DNA from: Bacteroidales bacterium
GTDB lineage: Bacteria > Bacteroidota > Bacteroidia > Bacteroidales > BM520
Length of the DNA stretch: 64,000 bases
Assembly: GCA_016285515.1 (NCBI GenBank)
Contig: JAEEQW010000005.1
Location: 1-64,000, forward strand
Direction: 5' to 3'
Both the position numbers and the translations under genes were made by a program. The notes beneath the pieces are model-generated. The model was not told the origin of the DNA and did no database searches. It was given only the letters and a program-made list of their open reading frames with translations. Positions 1 through 7,765 of the stretch are shown piece by piece; the first letter of the stretch is position 1, and each line of letters opens with the position of its first letter.

Positions 1-203
1 ACTTCGGAAATTGCGCTGGTTGTAGGAAGCACGCCATTTCGCAGCATGTCATAGAAGGCATGTCCGTCAAACTCGTCAAAATCGACGTATGGGTATATGG
101 TTTTGCCATCATAACTGTATGGCATGCTTATAAGTTTAAAACCATTTTCTTCAGCCTCTTTGCGACTGAAATCCAAATCGGTATCTGTAAAAAATGTCAA
201 CAT
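1..203 (-). CDS. DegV family protein, N-terminal part (cut by window edge)
   Basis: An open frame starts at the ATG at 203-201 and runs off the left edge of the window. Its first residues read MLTFFTDTDLDFSRKEAEEN and later LISMPYSYDGKTIYPYV, which is the usual start of DegV proteins (a beta strand with an early T-D-x-D, then the '(P)(M/L)...(D)G' segment). DegV/FakB proteins bind a fatty acid and hand it to the DAK2-type kinase FakA. The start codon overlaps the stop of the upstream fakA-like gene by seven bases (ATGTTGA), so the two are probably translationally coupled. Only about 67 residues are visible, so the lipid-binding C-terminal domain cannot be checked. Confidence 0.8.
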   Translation of the reverse strand, partial: MLTFFTDTDLDFSRKEAEENGFKLISMPYSYDGKTIYPYVDFDEFDGHAFYDMLRNGVLPTTSAISE

Positions 204-1840
204 AGGATAATAATATAGTTATAAATCGGCTGACTGCCATTATTCAAAATAAATTCTGTTCTTGGATAAATACGTTGCAAATTGGATATTATCTCCTCGC
301 TGTCAGATTCTTTAGCGTCTTCACCACTAAAAATCAAGACCACATCATGGTTTGCCACATCCATTTTGGCGCATAACTGCATAGTGGCATCTGTCAATTT
401 TTTTGCATTGGAGACTATATCCCCCTTGAAGAGTCCCAAATAGTCATCCTTTTCGATGTCAAGTCCGTTTATGGAGGAATTGCGCGTTGCAGAGGTAATC
501 ATTCCACAGAACACATTGCTTATCACTTCTTTCGTTGAAGCAACGATGGCATCAGTATCCTTGGAAGAAGTGTCAAGAGAAGCTATAGCGACATATCCCT
601 CGCCCATCGTTTTGGAAGGAAGGACTATAATTTTGGATTTCTTATAAAGTTCACCTGCTTGCTGGGCGGTAAGGATGATGTTGGAATTGTTTGGAAAAAC
701 AAAGATAGTTTCAGCATCGAGACTGTCGAACGCCTCGATGAAACTCTGTGCCGAAGGATTCATAGTCTGTCCGCCGCTAATCACACAGTCTGCACCGGCT
801 TCCTTGAAAGCGTCTTCCAACCCCTTCCCCATCGCAACCGTAACAATACCGTAAGGTTTTCTCTGTTTTGTGAAAGCATTCCGGGTAGTGGTTTCGTGAT
901 GCTGCAAGGTCATATTCTCAATTTTGATGGTAAGAAATTCTCCCCAACGCTGGCAATGTGAAAGTATGTCGCCAGGTGTTTTTGTGTGAACATGAACTTT
1001 TACGATGGAGCCGTCACGGAATGCGACGACAGATTCGCCGACAGCATTCAAATAATCGATGATTTCACTAACTTCAAACGTGTCAAGATTGACCTTCGAT
1101 TTTTGCAGACGAAGCAGAAATTCAGTACAATAGCCGTAAAGCAGTTCACTATCGGAAGTGAAGGCATCAAGATTGACAACAGGCATCTTCTTTTCTTCAC
1201 CTGATTTGTCCGATATATCTTTTTCAGACACATTTCCCTGCAAGACCTGATACATGCCTCTAAAGATACATAGCAGGCCTGCGCCACCGCTGTCAACAAC
1301 ACCAGCATCATGAAGTACCGGAAGCAAGTCGGGAGTACGTTCCAAAGACTGTTCCATCTCAGGAAGAAGGGCGTTGAAATAATTAATTATATCGTCTGAA
1401 TGTGAGGCATTTGCAACTTTTACAGCGTCTTTGAGAACAGTGAGAATAGTACCCTCGACAGGTTCTGAAACAGCATTGTATGCCTCATTCACACCGCAGT
1501 TCATAGCATGAGCGAAGTCGGAGACCGTAGCTTTTGACACCTTGTCCAATCCCTTTGAGATACCTGCAAAAATACGCGACAGAATCACGCCGGAATTGCC
1601 GCGGGCGCCCAAAAGCATTCCCGATGACATCGTCTGAGCCACATCAGACAAAGAGGTGTTCATGTCAGACCGGTCTCTCGCTGCATGACAGCCCGACTCA
1701 ATAGTCATCAGCATATTATCCCCTGTATCGCCGTCAGGTATAGGGAAAACATTCAAATCATTAATTACCTTACAATTATTTTTTAGTTCTGATGCCCCTT
1801 GTGAGGCCATCATAACAAAAGTGTTTCCATCAAGCAACAT
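197..1840 (-). CDS. fakA: DAK2 domain / fatty acid kinase catalytic-type protein (FakA/YloV-like)
   Basis: 547 residues. The N-terminal DAK2 domain shows the nucleotide and metal-binding segment NVFPIPDGDTGDNMLMTI (about residues 30-47), then GARGNSGVILSRIFAG (about 79-94) and DSGGAGLLCIFRGM. The C-terminal half is the DegV-like FakA domain. FakA phosphorylates fatty acids bound to FakB (DegV), feeding exogenous acyl chains into phospholipid synthesis. The neighbouring overlapping DegV gene supports this. The start is an ATG 33 bases downstream of a TATCTTTG promoter core. Length and domain order match the family. What acids it uses is not visible. Confidence 0.88.
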   Translation of the reverse strand: MLLDGNTFVMMASQGASELKNNCKVINDLNVFPIPDGDTGDNMLMTIESGCHAARDRSDMNTSLSDVAQTMSSGMLLGARGNSGVILSRIFAGISKGLDKVSKATVSDFAHAMNCGVNEAYNAVSEPVEGTILTVLKDAVKVANASHSDDIINYFNALLPEMEQSLERTPDLLPVLHDAGVVDSGGAGLLCIFRGMYQVLQGNVSEKDISDKSGEEKKMPVVNLDAFTSDSELLYGYCTEFLLRLQKSKVNLDTFEVSEIIDYLNAVGESVVAFRDGSIVKVHVHTKTPGDILSHCQRWGEFLTIKIENMTLQHHETTTRNAFTKQRKPYGIVTVAMGKGLEDAFKEAGADCVISGGQTMNPSAQSFIEAFDSLDAETIFVFPNNSNIILTAQQAGELYKKSKIIVLPSKTMGEGYVAIASLDTSSKDTDAIVASTKEVISNVFCGMITSATRNSSINGLDIEKDDYLGLFKGDIVSNAKKLTDATMQLCAKMDVANHDVVLIFSGEDAKESDSEEIISNLQRIYPRTEFILNNGSQPIYNYIIILC

Positions 1841-1872
1841 ATATCTAAATTAGTGATGTCAATTTAAAATTG

Positions 1873-1880
1873 CAAAGATA
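1873..1880 (-). promoter_or_regulatory. Bacteroidetes-type -7 element TATCTTTG for fakA
   Basis: Read on the minus strand the sequence is TATCTTTG followed by C, matching the Bacteroidetes -7 consensus TAnnTTTG. It lies about 33 bases before the fakA start codon. An A/T-rich stretch precedes it but no clear -33 TTTG is present. The same ATAGTATCTTTGCAA context occurs before gyrA. Confidence 0.6.
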
Positions 1881-1935
1881 CTATTTTTTTTGAAATCATT
1901 TTTCAGGCACAGAAATCACGTTATCGCACAACACC

Positions 1936-1974
1936 CATCGGGCGATTTTGAGCATTTTCATCGGGCGATTTTGA
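1936..1974. repeat. Two direct copies of a 16-base sequence
   Basis: CATCGGGCGATTTTGA occurs at 1936-1951 and again at 1959-1974, a 23-base period. It lies in the 300-base gap between the capsule locus terminator and the fakA promoter. This gap holds no convincing gene: the one longer frame across it contains the terminator stem-loop. Function unknown. Confidence 0.6.
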
Positions 1975-2071
1975 CAAATTTTGTACTGTGTTTTTGATTG
2001 TACGGCTGCCACAATGTGACAGCCCTACCGGTCCAACGGTAAACGTTATTCCAACGGACACCAATAATTCT

Positions 2072-2116
2072 AAAAAAAAAACGGTCGGTTGGAATAACAT
2101 AATTCCAGCCGACCGT
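2072..2116 (-). terminator. Intrinsic terminator at the end of the capsule locus
   Basis: The arms at 2081-2095 (ACGGTCGGTTGGAAT) and 2102-2116 (ATTCCAGCCGACCGT) pair over 15 bases with one G-T, around a 6-base loop. On the minus strand the stem is followed directly by a run of nine T (2072-2080). It starts 25 bases after the stop codon of the last capsule gene, so it marks the 3-prime end of the long transcript. Confidence 0.88.
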
Positions 2117-2140
2117 TGATGAAAAATCATTTAATAATAA

Positions 2141-3493
2141 TTATTCAATAGATTCTTTGATTGAATCGACAATATATCGGACATCATCATCGCTCACCCA
2201 CGGACCTGTCGGCAGGCACATACCACGTTTGAACAATGATTCGCTCACGCCATTGACGTATGCTGGCGCATCCATGTAGCACGGCTGTTTGTGCATCGGT
2301 TTCCACAACGGACGGCTCTCTATAGACTTGGCATCCAAGGCGAGTCGCATAGCTTCAACGTTGACATTAGGCTCACAGCCGGTGTGAATGGTGCCTCCTG
2401 AGTGAATGACGCCTGCAGCGCCACCGACAGCTCCAGTTATGGCAGCAGCGTATGCCTTATCCTGCCCTTTGACTTTCAAATCAGGATCCAACAAAACAGT
2501 AGTCAGCCAATAGTTGCTGTCGTATCGTTTGTCAGGCTGGACATGCACCTGTATTCCTGTAACATCCCCAAGAAGTTTCTCATACAGTTTCTGGACATGC
2601 CTATGATGTTCGAGATGTTCTTCGAGAATCGTCATTTGGCCGCGTCCGATGCCGGCACAAACGTTACTCATCCGGTAGTTGTACCCTATCCTTTCATGAT
2701 GATAATAAGGATAAGCCTCGCGAGCCTGTGTCGCATAAAACATCACGTCATGCCATGAGTTGCTGTCGGGACAGATTAACGCACCACCGCCGGAAGTGGT
2801 AATCATCTTGTTGCCGTTGAACGACAACACACCATATTTGCCGAAAGTGCCGCACACCTGTCCGTTGAAACGGCTGCCAAATCCTTCTGCAGCATCTTCG
2901 ATGATTGGAATGTCATACCGATTGGCAATTTCGATATATTTGTCAATCGGTCCGGGCATGCCATAAAGATATACCGGAACAATTGCTTTAGGCTTTTTAC
3001 CAGTCTTTGCAATTCTGTCCTTAATGGCAGTTTCCAAGAGGACAGGATCCATATTCCAGCTGTCTGGTTCCGAATCAATAAAGACAGGGGTTGCACCGAG
3101 ATATGTTATCGGATGACTTGAAGCGCAGAAAGTAAAGCTCTGCACAATCACTTCATCGCCGGGTTTGACACCACAGGCAATCAGTGCGAGGTGGACGGCT
3201 GCTGTTCCGGAACTCAGGGCCACAACCTCCTTATTGAGTCCTTGTATCCGCTGGTATTTCAATCCGTCGTCACCGGCAGGTCTCAATCTTCTTCCAAGTT
3301 GAGGATCATCAGTCTCCACACCGTCAATGATTTCGGCACTGCCAGAGCTTTCTACAAAATCCTTAAGGTCTTTTTCAAATGCGTTCACATTTGGACCGAG
3401 AGGCACAACCCAATGGGAATCAAACGCCTCCTGAATATATTTCTGTTCCAGATTGCCCGTGTGAGCGAGGCAAAGGTAAATTCTATCATGCAT
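2141..3493 (-). CDS. DegT/DnrJ/EryC1/StrS-family PLP aminotransferase
   Basis: 450 residues. The family puts an amino group on nucleotide-linked keto-sugars such as UDP-4-keto-6-deoxy-GlcNAc. Visible landmarks: LSSGTAAVHLALIACGVKPG, DEVIVQSFTFCASSHPITYL, IIEDAAEGFGS and the PLP-binding lysine in SFNGNKMITTSGGG (about residue 229). It is longer than the usual 370-400 residues because of two insertions: one of about 35 residues between the N-terminal helix and the SSGT motif (around 50-85), and one near 345-375 (GAVGGAAGVIHSGG). It is the last gene before the terminator. With the WbpM-type dehydratase in the locus it fits a PglE/WcfR-like role. Sugar and stereochemistry are not determinable here. 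Confidence 0.88.
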   Translation of the reverse strand: MHDRIYLCLAHTGNLEQKYIQEAFDSHWVVPLGPNVNAFEKDLKDFVESSGSAEIIDGVETDDPQLGRRLRPAGDDGLKYQRIQGLNKEVVALSSGTAAVHLALIACGVKPGDEVIVQSFTFCASSHPITYLGATPVFIDSEPDSWNMDPVLLETAIKDRIAKTGKKPKAIVPVYLYGMPGPIDKYIEIANRYDIPIIEDAAEGFGSRFNGQVCGTFGKYGVLSFNGNKMITTSGGGALICPDSNSWHDVMFYATQAREAYPYYHHERIGYNYRMSNVCAGIGRGQMTILEEHLEHHRHVQKLYEKLLGDVTGIQVHVQPDKRYDSNYWLTTVLLDPDLKVKGQDKAYAAAITGAVGGAAGVIHSGGTIHTGCEPNVNVEAMRLALDAKSIESRPLWKPMHKQPCYMDAPAYVNGVSESLFKRGMCLPTGPWVSDDDVRYIVDSIKESIE

Positions 3494-3532
3494 AATAACA
3501 AACTATTTTATATCTTTAAAACTATAGGCTAA

Positions 3533-4798
3533 TTACAAGCGTCCATCGACCACATCCTTGCTGAAAAGACCCTTCACGTCATATACAACCCCCTTTTCAG
3601 GCTCTTTAAGAAGACTACGGACATTCAGGTCAACGAAATCCTCATGGGCAACACACAGAATAATCGCATCGAATTTATCATCAGGCAGACTTTTTTCAAC
3701 TTGAATGCCATATAATTTCTTCACGGTTTCAGCATCAGGCCACGGGTCATAGACTGTAATATTATTGGTATATTCATTTAAAGTATGATAAATATCAACG
3801 ACCTTGGTATTGCGTGTGTCGGAGCAGTTTTCCTTGAAGGTAATGCCGAGAAGCAGTATTTTAGCATCTTTCACAAGCACACCTTTTTTGTTCATCAGTC
3901 TGATGGTCTGTTTTGCCACATAGTCACCCATTCCGTCATTGATTCGGCGGGCGTTTATCATCACACGAGGGAACAGTCCGTAAACCTGTGCTTTTTGAAT
4001 AAGGTAATACGGATCCACTGAAATGCAGTGACCGCCGACGAGGCCGGGTGAATACTTTATGAAATTCCACTTGCTTGAAGCAGCTTCGATAACGTCATGG
4101 GTGTCAATACCTATCGAGTTGAAAATCTTAGCCAGTTCGTTCATGAAGGCAATATTCACGTCACGCTGGCTGTTTTCAATAATCTTCGACGCTTCAGCGA
4201 CTTTGATTGAAGGGGCTTTGTATGTGCCATTAATAAGGACGCTGCTGTAGATTTTATCAACAAAATCAGCAACTTCAGGTGTACTGCCGGATGTCACCTT
4301 CATAATATTTTCCACAGTGTGCAGCTTGTCACCCGGATTGATACGTTCCGGACTGTATCCTGCATAAAAGTCAACGTTGAATTTCAGTCCCGAAACTTTT
4401 TCTATGACAGGAATACATTCGTCCTCCGTAACTCCCGGATACACCGTTGACTCATAGACAACTATATCGCCTTTTGATATGACTTTCCCAACGGTTTCGC
4501 TGGCACCGTACAATGGGGTAAGGTCAGGTCTGTTGTAGTCATCAACGGGGGTAGGAACAGCCACAACATAAAAATTGCAGTCTCTGATGTCATCCAGGTT
4601 GGATGTGCATACAAAGCCGTGCTCAAATGCTAACTTCAGCAGTTCATCGCTGACTTCAAGAGTATGGTCATGACCATCCATAAGCGTTTTCACGCGGACA
4701 GGATCAACATCGAAACCGATAGTCTGATATTTGGTCGAGAATAATCTGGCGAGAGGCAGTCCAACGTACCCTAAGCCGATTACGGCGATTTTGGTCAT
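3533..4798 (-). CDS. tviB: UDP-N-acetyl-hexosamine 6-dehydrogenase (TviB/WbpO type)
   Basis: 421 residues. It oxidises C6 of a UDP-HexNAc to the uronic acid using NAD. The N-terminal Rossmann motif is KIAVIGLGYVGLPLA, the central part has ESTVYPGVTEDECIPVIEK and GYSPERINPGD, and the catalytic cysteine lies in GLVGGHCISVDPYYL (about residue 258). The whole pattern, including SSKWNF before the catalytic loop and GITFKENCSDTRNTKV, resembles Salmonella TviB more than UDP-glucose dehydrogenase. It supplies an acidic HexNAcA precursor. Its first codons were copied into the duplication junction at 5893-5964. GlcNAcA versus GalNAcA cannot be told from the sequence alone. Confidence 0.88.
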   Translation of the reverse strand: MTKIAVIGLGYVGLPLARLFSTKYQTIGFDVDPVRVKTLMDGHDHTLEVSDELLKLAFEHGFVCTSNLDDIRDCNFYVVAVPTPVDDYNRPDLTPLYGASETVGKVISKGDIVVYESTVYPGVTEDECIPVIEKVSGLKFNVDFYAGYSPERINPGDKLHTVENIMKVTSGSTPEVADFVDKIYSSVLINGTYKAPSIKVAEASKIIENSQRDVNIAFMNELAKIFNSIGIDTHDVIEAASSKWNFIKYSPGLVGGHCISVDPYYLIQKAQVYGLFPRVMINARRINDGMGDYVAKQTIRLMNKKGVLVKDAKILLLGITFKENCSDTRNTKVVDIYHTLNEYTNNITVYDPWPDAETVKKLYGIQVEKSLPDDKFDAIILCVAHEDFVDLNVRSLLKEPEKGVVYDVKGLFSKDVVDGRL

Positions 4799-4807
4799 AA
4801 ATAATTA

Positions 4808-5890
4808 TTAAAGTTTCTGTTCGTTGCCAATAAACCTGTCGAATCCGTATTGTGACAAGTTTATATCTTCTTTCGGAAGTTTCTTTGCAACTTCAACCAA
4901 CATATTTTCGTCCATATTGATTTTGTCAATTTTACAATATTCAACGATAAGTTCGTATGGATTCACTTCATACTTAGCCGCCACCCTATGGATATATTTC
5001 ATATAGCTGCTGTGGAAGCCAGCAATGCCACAGAAGATGTCCAGTCCATATAGTCCTGTATCCCTGACGAGAGGCTTCACATAGTTTTCACTGAATTTCA
5101 CAATTGATTTGATGTCATAATCCTTGATTCCATATTTAACATACAGAAGAGAAACAAACAATTCCGTAGAAGTATTGCCAGCACTACGTCCTAATCCCTG
5201 CAAGGATGTATCGATAAGGTCAAAACCAAGTTCTGCGGCATACAAACTGTTGGAAACTGCCAGACCAAGATTGTTATGTCCATGGAAACCAGCCTTCAGT
5301 CCATCAAATTCTCTGATAACTTCATAATATTTCTTTAGGTCCTCAGGCAGCATACATCCAGCCGAATCAACCACATAAACACAATCCACACCATATTCTT
5401 TAGACAGCTTGACGTTCTTGCGGAATTCTTCAACTGTAGCAGTATAGGCTTTCATGAAATTGGCTGATACCATCAAACCCATTTCCTTTCCACGCTCTAT
5501 ATATCGTTTCGAAAGCTGAATCTTGTCAGGAGTGCTTGCTACTCGTACAAAAGAACAGCCATATTTCTCCAACATATCCATTTTTTTCACATCAGGACAA
5601 TATGAATATGCTGGCACGCATATTACACCATATTTACATTTCTTATATGCTTCCTGTGCTGCCGCAAGATATTCCTCATCAGTACACATTGCCCGACAAC
5701 CTTTTACATCACTACCACCAAGGCCCATACCGTGAGCCAGCTCGACGTATCTTATCCCAGCATTTTCAAGTGCGACACCGATTTTTTTAGTGTCATATTC
5801 AGAAAACTGAAAATTAATGGCATAGCCGCCGTCACGTAACGTGACTTCCATAATTTTTGCATTCATAATATTGTTTGTTAAAATGTTCAT
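4808..5890 (-). CDS. HMGL-like / 4-hydroxy-2-oxovalerate-aldolase-family protein, copy B
   Basis: About 360 residues, a single TIM-barrel HMGL-like domain. It shows the family start IMEVTLRDGGYAINFQFS (catalytic Arg and metal-binding Asp in LRDG), VYVVDSAGCMLPEDL, and the metal-binding GFHGHNNLGLAVSNS with the H-x-H-N pattern. Family members cleave or form 2-keto-4-hydroxy acids or condense acyl-CoA with keto acids. The role in a capsule locus is unknown. I choose ATG at 5890; the only upstream in-frame start is a TTG. The 3-prime half is nearly identical to copy A (5965-7041), the middle is not. The upstream gap is a duplication scar. It lies 10 bases before tviB. Confidence 0.8.
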   Translation of the reverse strand: MNILTNNIMNAKIMEVTLRDGGYAINFQFSEYDTKKIGVALENAGIRYVELAHGMGLGGSDVKGCRAMCTDEEYLAAAQEAYKKCKYGVICVPAYSYCPDVKKMDMLEKYGCSFVRVASTPDKIQLSKRYIERGKEMGLMVSANFMKAYTATVEEFRKNVKLSKEYGVDCVYVVDSAGCMLPEDLKKYYEVIREFDGLKAGFHGHNNLGLAVSNSLYAAELGFDLIDTSLQGLGRSAGNTSTELFVSLLYVKYGIKDYDIKSIVKFSENYVKPLVRDTGLYGLDIFCGIAGFHSSYMKYIHRVAAKYEVNPYELIVEYCKIDKINMDENMLVEVAKKLPKEDINLSQYGFDRFIGNEQKL

Positions 5891-5892
5891 TA

Positions 5893-5964
5893 AATTATTC
5901 CTCAAATAAAATCACTCTGCTCGGTGAACCCGACACTACCTTTTTTTTTATTGGTCATAAACAA
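5893..5964 (-). repeat. Tandem-duplication junction: tviB start fused to cyclase-gene end
   Basis: Between the two aldolase copies the minus strand reads TTGTTTATGACCAATAAA, which matches the tviB start region at 4788-4805, then runs straight into a copy of the last about 37 bases of the cyclase gene (GGTTCACCGAGCAGAGTGAT and on to GAGGAATAATTTAATG, also at 7040-7082). So the duplicated unit went from the cyclase tail through the aldolase to the tviB start. The leftover frame could encode only an 18-residue peptide (MTNKKKGSVGFTEQSDFI). Confidence 0.88.
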
Positions 5965-7041
5965 TTATTTCATTTTCTGTTCGTCGCCTATAAACCTGTC
6001 GAATCCGTATTGTGACAAGTTTATATCTTCTTTCGGAAGTTTCTTTGCAATCTCAACCAACAGATTTTCGTCCATATTGATTTTGTCAATTTTACAATAT
6101 TCAACTATAAGTTCGTATGGATTCACTTCATACTTAGCCGCCACCCTATGGATATATTTCATATAGCTGCTGTGGAAGCCAGCTATGCCACAGAAGATAT
6201 CCAGTCCATATACTCCTGTATTCCTAACGAGAGGCTTCACATAGTTTTCACTGAATTTCACAATTGATTTGATGTCATAATCCTTGATTCCATATTTAAC
6301 ATACAGAAGAGAAACAAACAATTCCGTCGAAGTATTGCCAGCGCTACGTCCTAATCCCTGCAAGGATGTATCGATAAGATCAAAGCCGAGTTCAGCGGCA
6401 TACAAACTGTTGGAAACTGCCAGACCAAGATTGTTATGCCCATGGAATCCGACTTTTGGACCGTCAACCCTTTTGACCACGTCATAATACTTCTTAATAT
6501 CCTCTGGCAACATATAACCGGCAGAATCAACAATATAAACGTAATCAACTCCGTAACTCATTGACTTCTTTACACACAATTCAAACTCTTGCTCAGTGGC
6601 TGTGTATGACTTCATGTAGTTGGCTGCCACTATAAGACCTAATTCCTTGGCTCGTTTTACGAAAGGCTCTGTATCATCCACTTGATCAATATTACATCCA
6701 ATGCGAACAAAGGATGCTCCATATTTCTTAAGTAAGTTTAGATCTTCAAGCCTTGCGATACCTGGAATGCAGAACATACCATATTTACATGTCTGATAGG
6801 CTTCCTGGGCAGAAGCCAAATACTCTTCATCAGTGCAAAGGGCTATACCATTCTTATAGTTGCTAGCATTTAACCCTTGACCATGTCCAATTTCAACAAA
6901 CGAGACCCCCGATTGCTCGAGAACACTTCCAATCTTCTTAGTATCATGCTCAGAAAATTGGAAATTGACTGCATAACTGCCGTCACGTAACGTGACATCC
7001 ATGATTTGTGCATTCATAAAAATGTTTGTTAAATTGATCAT
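5965..7041 (-). CDS. HMGL-like / 4-hydroxy-2-oxovalerate-aldolase-family protein, copy A
   Basis: About 358 residues, paralogue of copy B. Motifs: IMDVTLRDGSYAVNFQFS, VYIVDSAGYMLPEDI and GFHGHNNLGLAVSNS. From about residue 195 to the end the two proteins differ at only a handful of positions, and the DNA (5982-6450 against 4822-5290) is roughly 95 percent identical by eye. Residues about 35-190 are only moderately similar. ATG at 7041 follows the cyclase stop by four bases, so the two are cotranslated; an upstream in-frame TTG is less likely. A different substrate or partner for each copy is possible but not shown. Confidence 0.8.
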   Translation of the reverse strand: MINLTNIFMNAQIMDVTLRDGSYAVNFQFSEHDTKKIGSVLEQSGVSFVEIGHGQGLNASNYKNGIALCTDEEYLASAQEAYQTCKYGMFCIPGIARLEDLNLLKKYGASFVRIGCNIDQVDDTEPFVKRAKELGLIVAANYMKSYTATEQEFELCVKKSMSYGVDYVYIVDSAGYMLPEDIKKYYDVVKRVDGPKVGFHGHNNLGLAVSNSLYAAELGFDLIDTSLQGLGRSAGNTSTELFVSLLYVKYGIKDYDIKSIVKFSENYVKPLVRNTGVYGLDIFCGIAGFHSSYMKYIHRVAAKYEVNPYELIVEYCKIDKINMDENLLVEIAKKLPKEDINLSQYGFDRFIGDEQKMK

Positions 7042-7045
7042 TAAA

Positions 7046-7696
7046 TTATTCCTCAAATAAAATCACTCTGCTCGGTGAACCGTCACTACCCTTTATTTTT
7101 AAAGGAAGCGCCACCAAAGTGTGTTTCTTTGTCAAGTCAATCTGGTCTGTATTATTGAGATACTCCACAATAACAACATCTTTCTTCAATAATGCCTTGT
7201 GGTTAGGTGAATCCTCCTTCGATTGAATGTTTCCACCATAATCTGGTGAAGGAGTATCCATCGCCATCAACTTGATTCCACCTTTAATCAGATAGTCAAC
7301 AGCATCCTCATCAAAGTATGGAAAACTATTATAGTATTCTGGAGTCTTCCATTTCTTAAACCAGTCGAATCGGAATAACATCCTTTCAGTAACTTGAATT
7401 TGTTTTACATCTTCCAGTTTTACCACACTACCACTTTTAAATCGGGTAAAATCAACCACACTGATTGCACCGCAAAGAGTCTCTAATGGGGTTGTTTCAA
7501 TTGTATGGCCTGTTTCTATAAAATGATACGGGGCATCCATGTGAGTTCCAGTATGACTTCCAAGTAAAATGGAATGGGTGTTACGTCCGACAGTATCAAT
7601 AGTTCCCATATGTTCAACTTTTACTGTCTGATGCCAAGGGGTTCCACAGGTTGGCATGCCGCTTTCAATTACTAAAGACAAATCTATTATTTTCAT
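7046..7696 (-). CDS. Cyclase-family (KynB-like) metal-dependent hydrolase
   Basis: 216 residues. It has the cyclase/arylformamidase metal-binding signature HTGTHMDAPYHF (about residues 49-60), preceded by the N-terminal LSLVIESGMPTCGTPWH. Such enzymes hydrolyse amides, lactones or similar bonds with divalent metal (kynurenine formamidase, isatin hydrolase). The closely coupled HMGL-like aldolase downstream suggests a two-step small-acid pathway feeding the polysaccharide. That pairing is inference; the substrate is unknown. Its 3-prime end is duplicated at 5893-5935. Confidence 0.8.
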   Translation of the reverse strand: MKIIDLSLVIESGMPTCGTPWHQTVKVEHMGTIDTVGRNTHSILLGSHTGTHMDAPYHFIETGHTIETTPLETLCGAISVVDFTRFKSGSVVKLEDVKQIQVTERMLFRFDWFKKWKTPEYYNSFPYFDEDAVDYLIKGGIKLMAMDTPSPDYGGNIQSKEDSPNHKALLKKDVVIVEYLNNTDQIDLTKKHTLVALPLKIKGSDGSPSRVILFEE

Positions 7697-7765
7697 ACGT
7701 CTTATTTATTTAACTTTCATATAATTAGTTGTAGCAGTATAACAAATATCCTGATTATTTTTAGA

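Noticed and set aside
1921..2130. 69-codon minus-strand frame between the capsule and fakA
   Set aside because: It runs through the terminator stem-loop and poly-T, has no recognisable domain and no start signal. Treated as chance.
5936..5961. Small peptide gene between the aldolases
   Set aside because: The 18-codon frame is explained by the duplication join of tviB start and cyclase tail.
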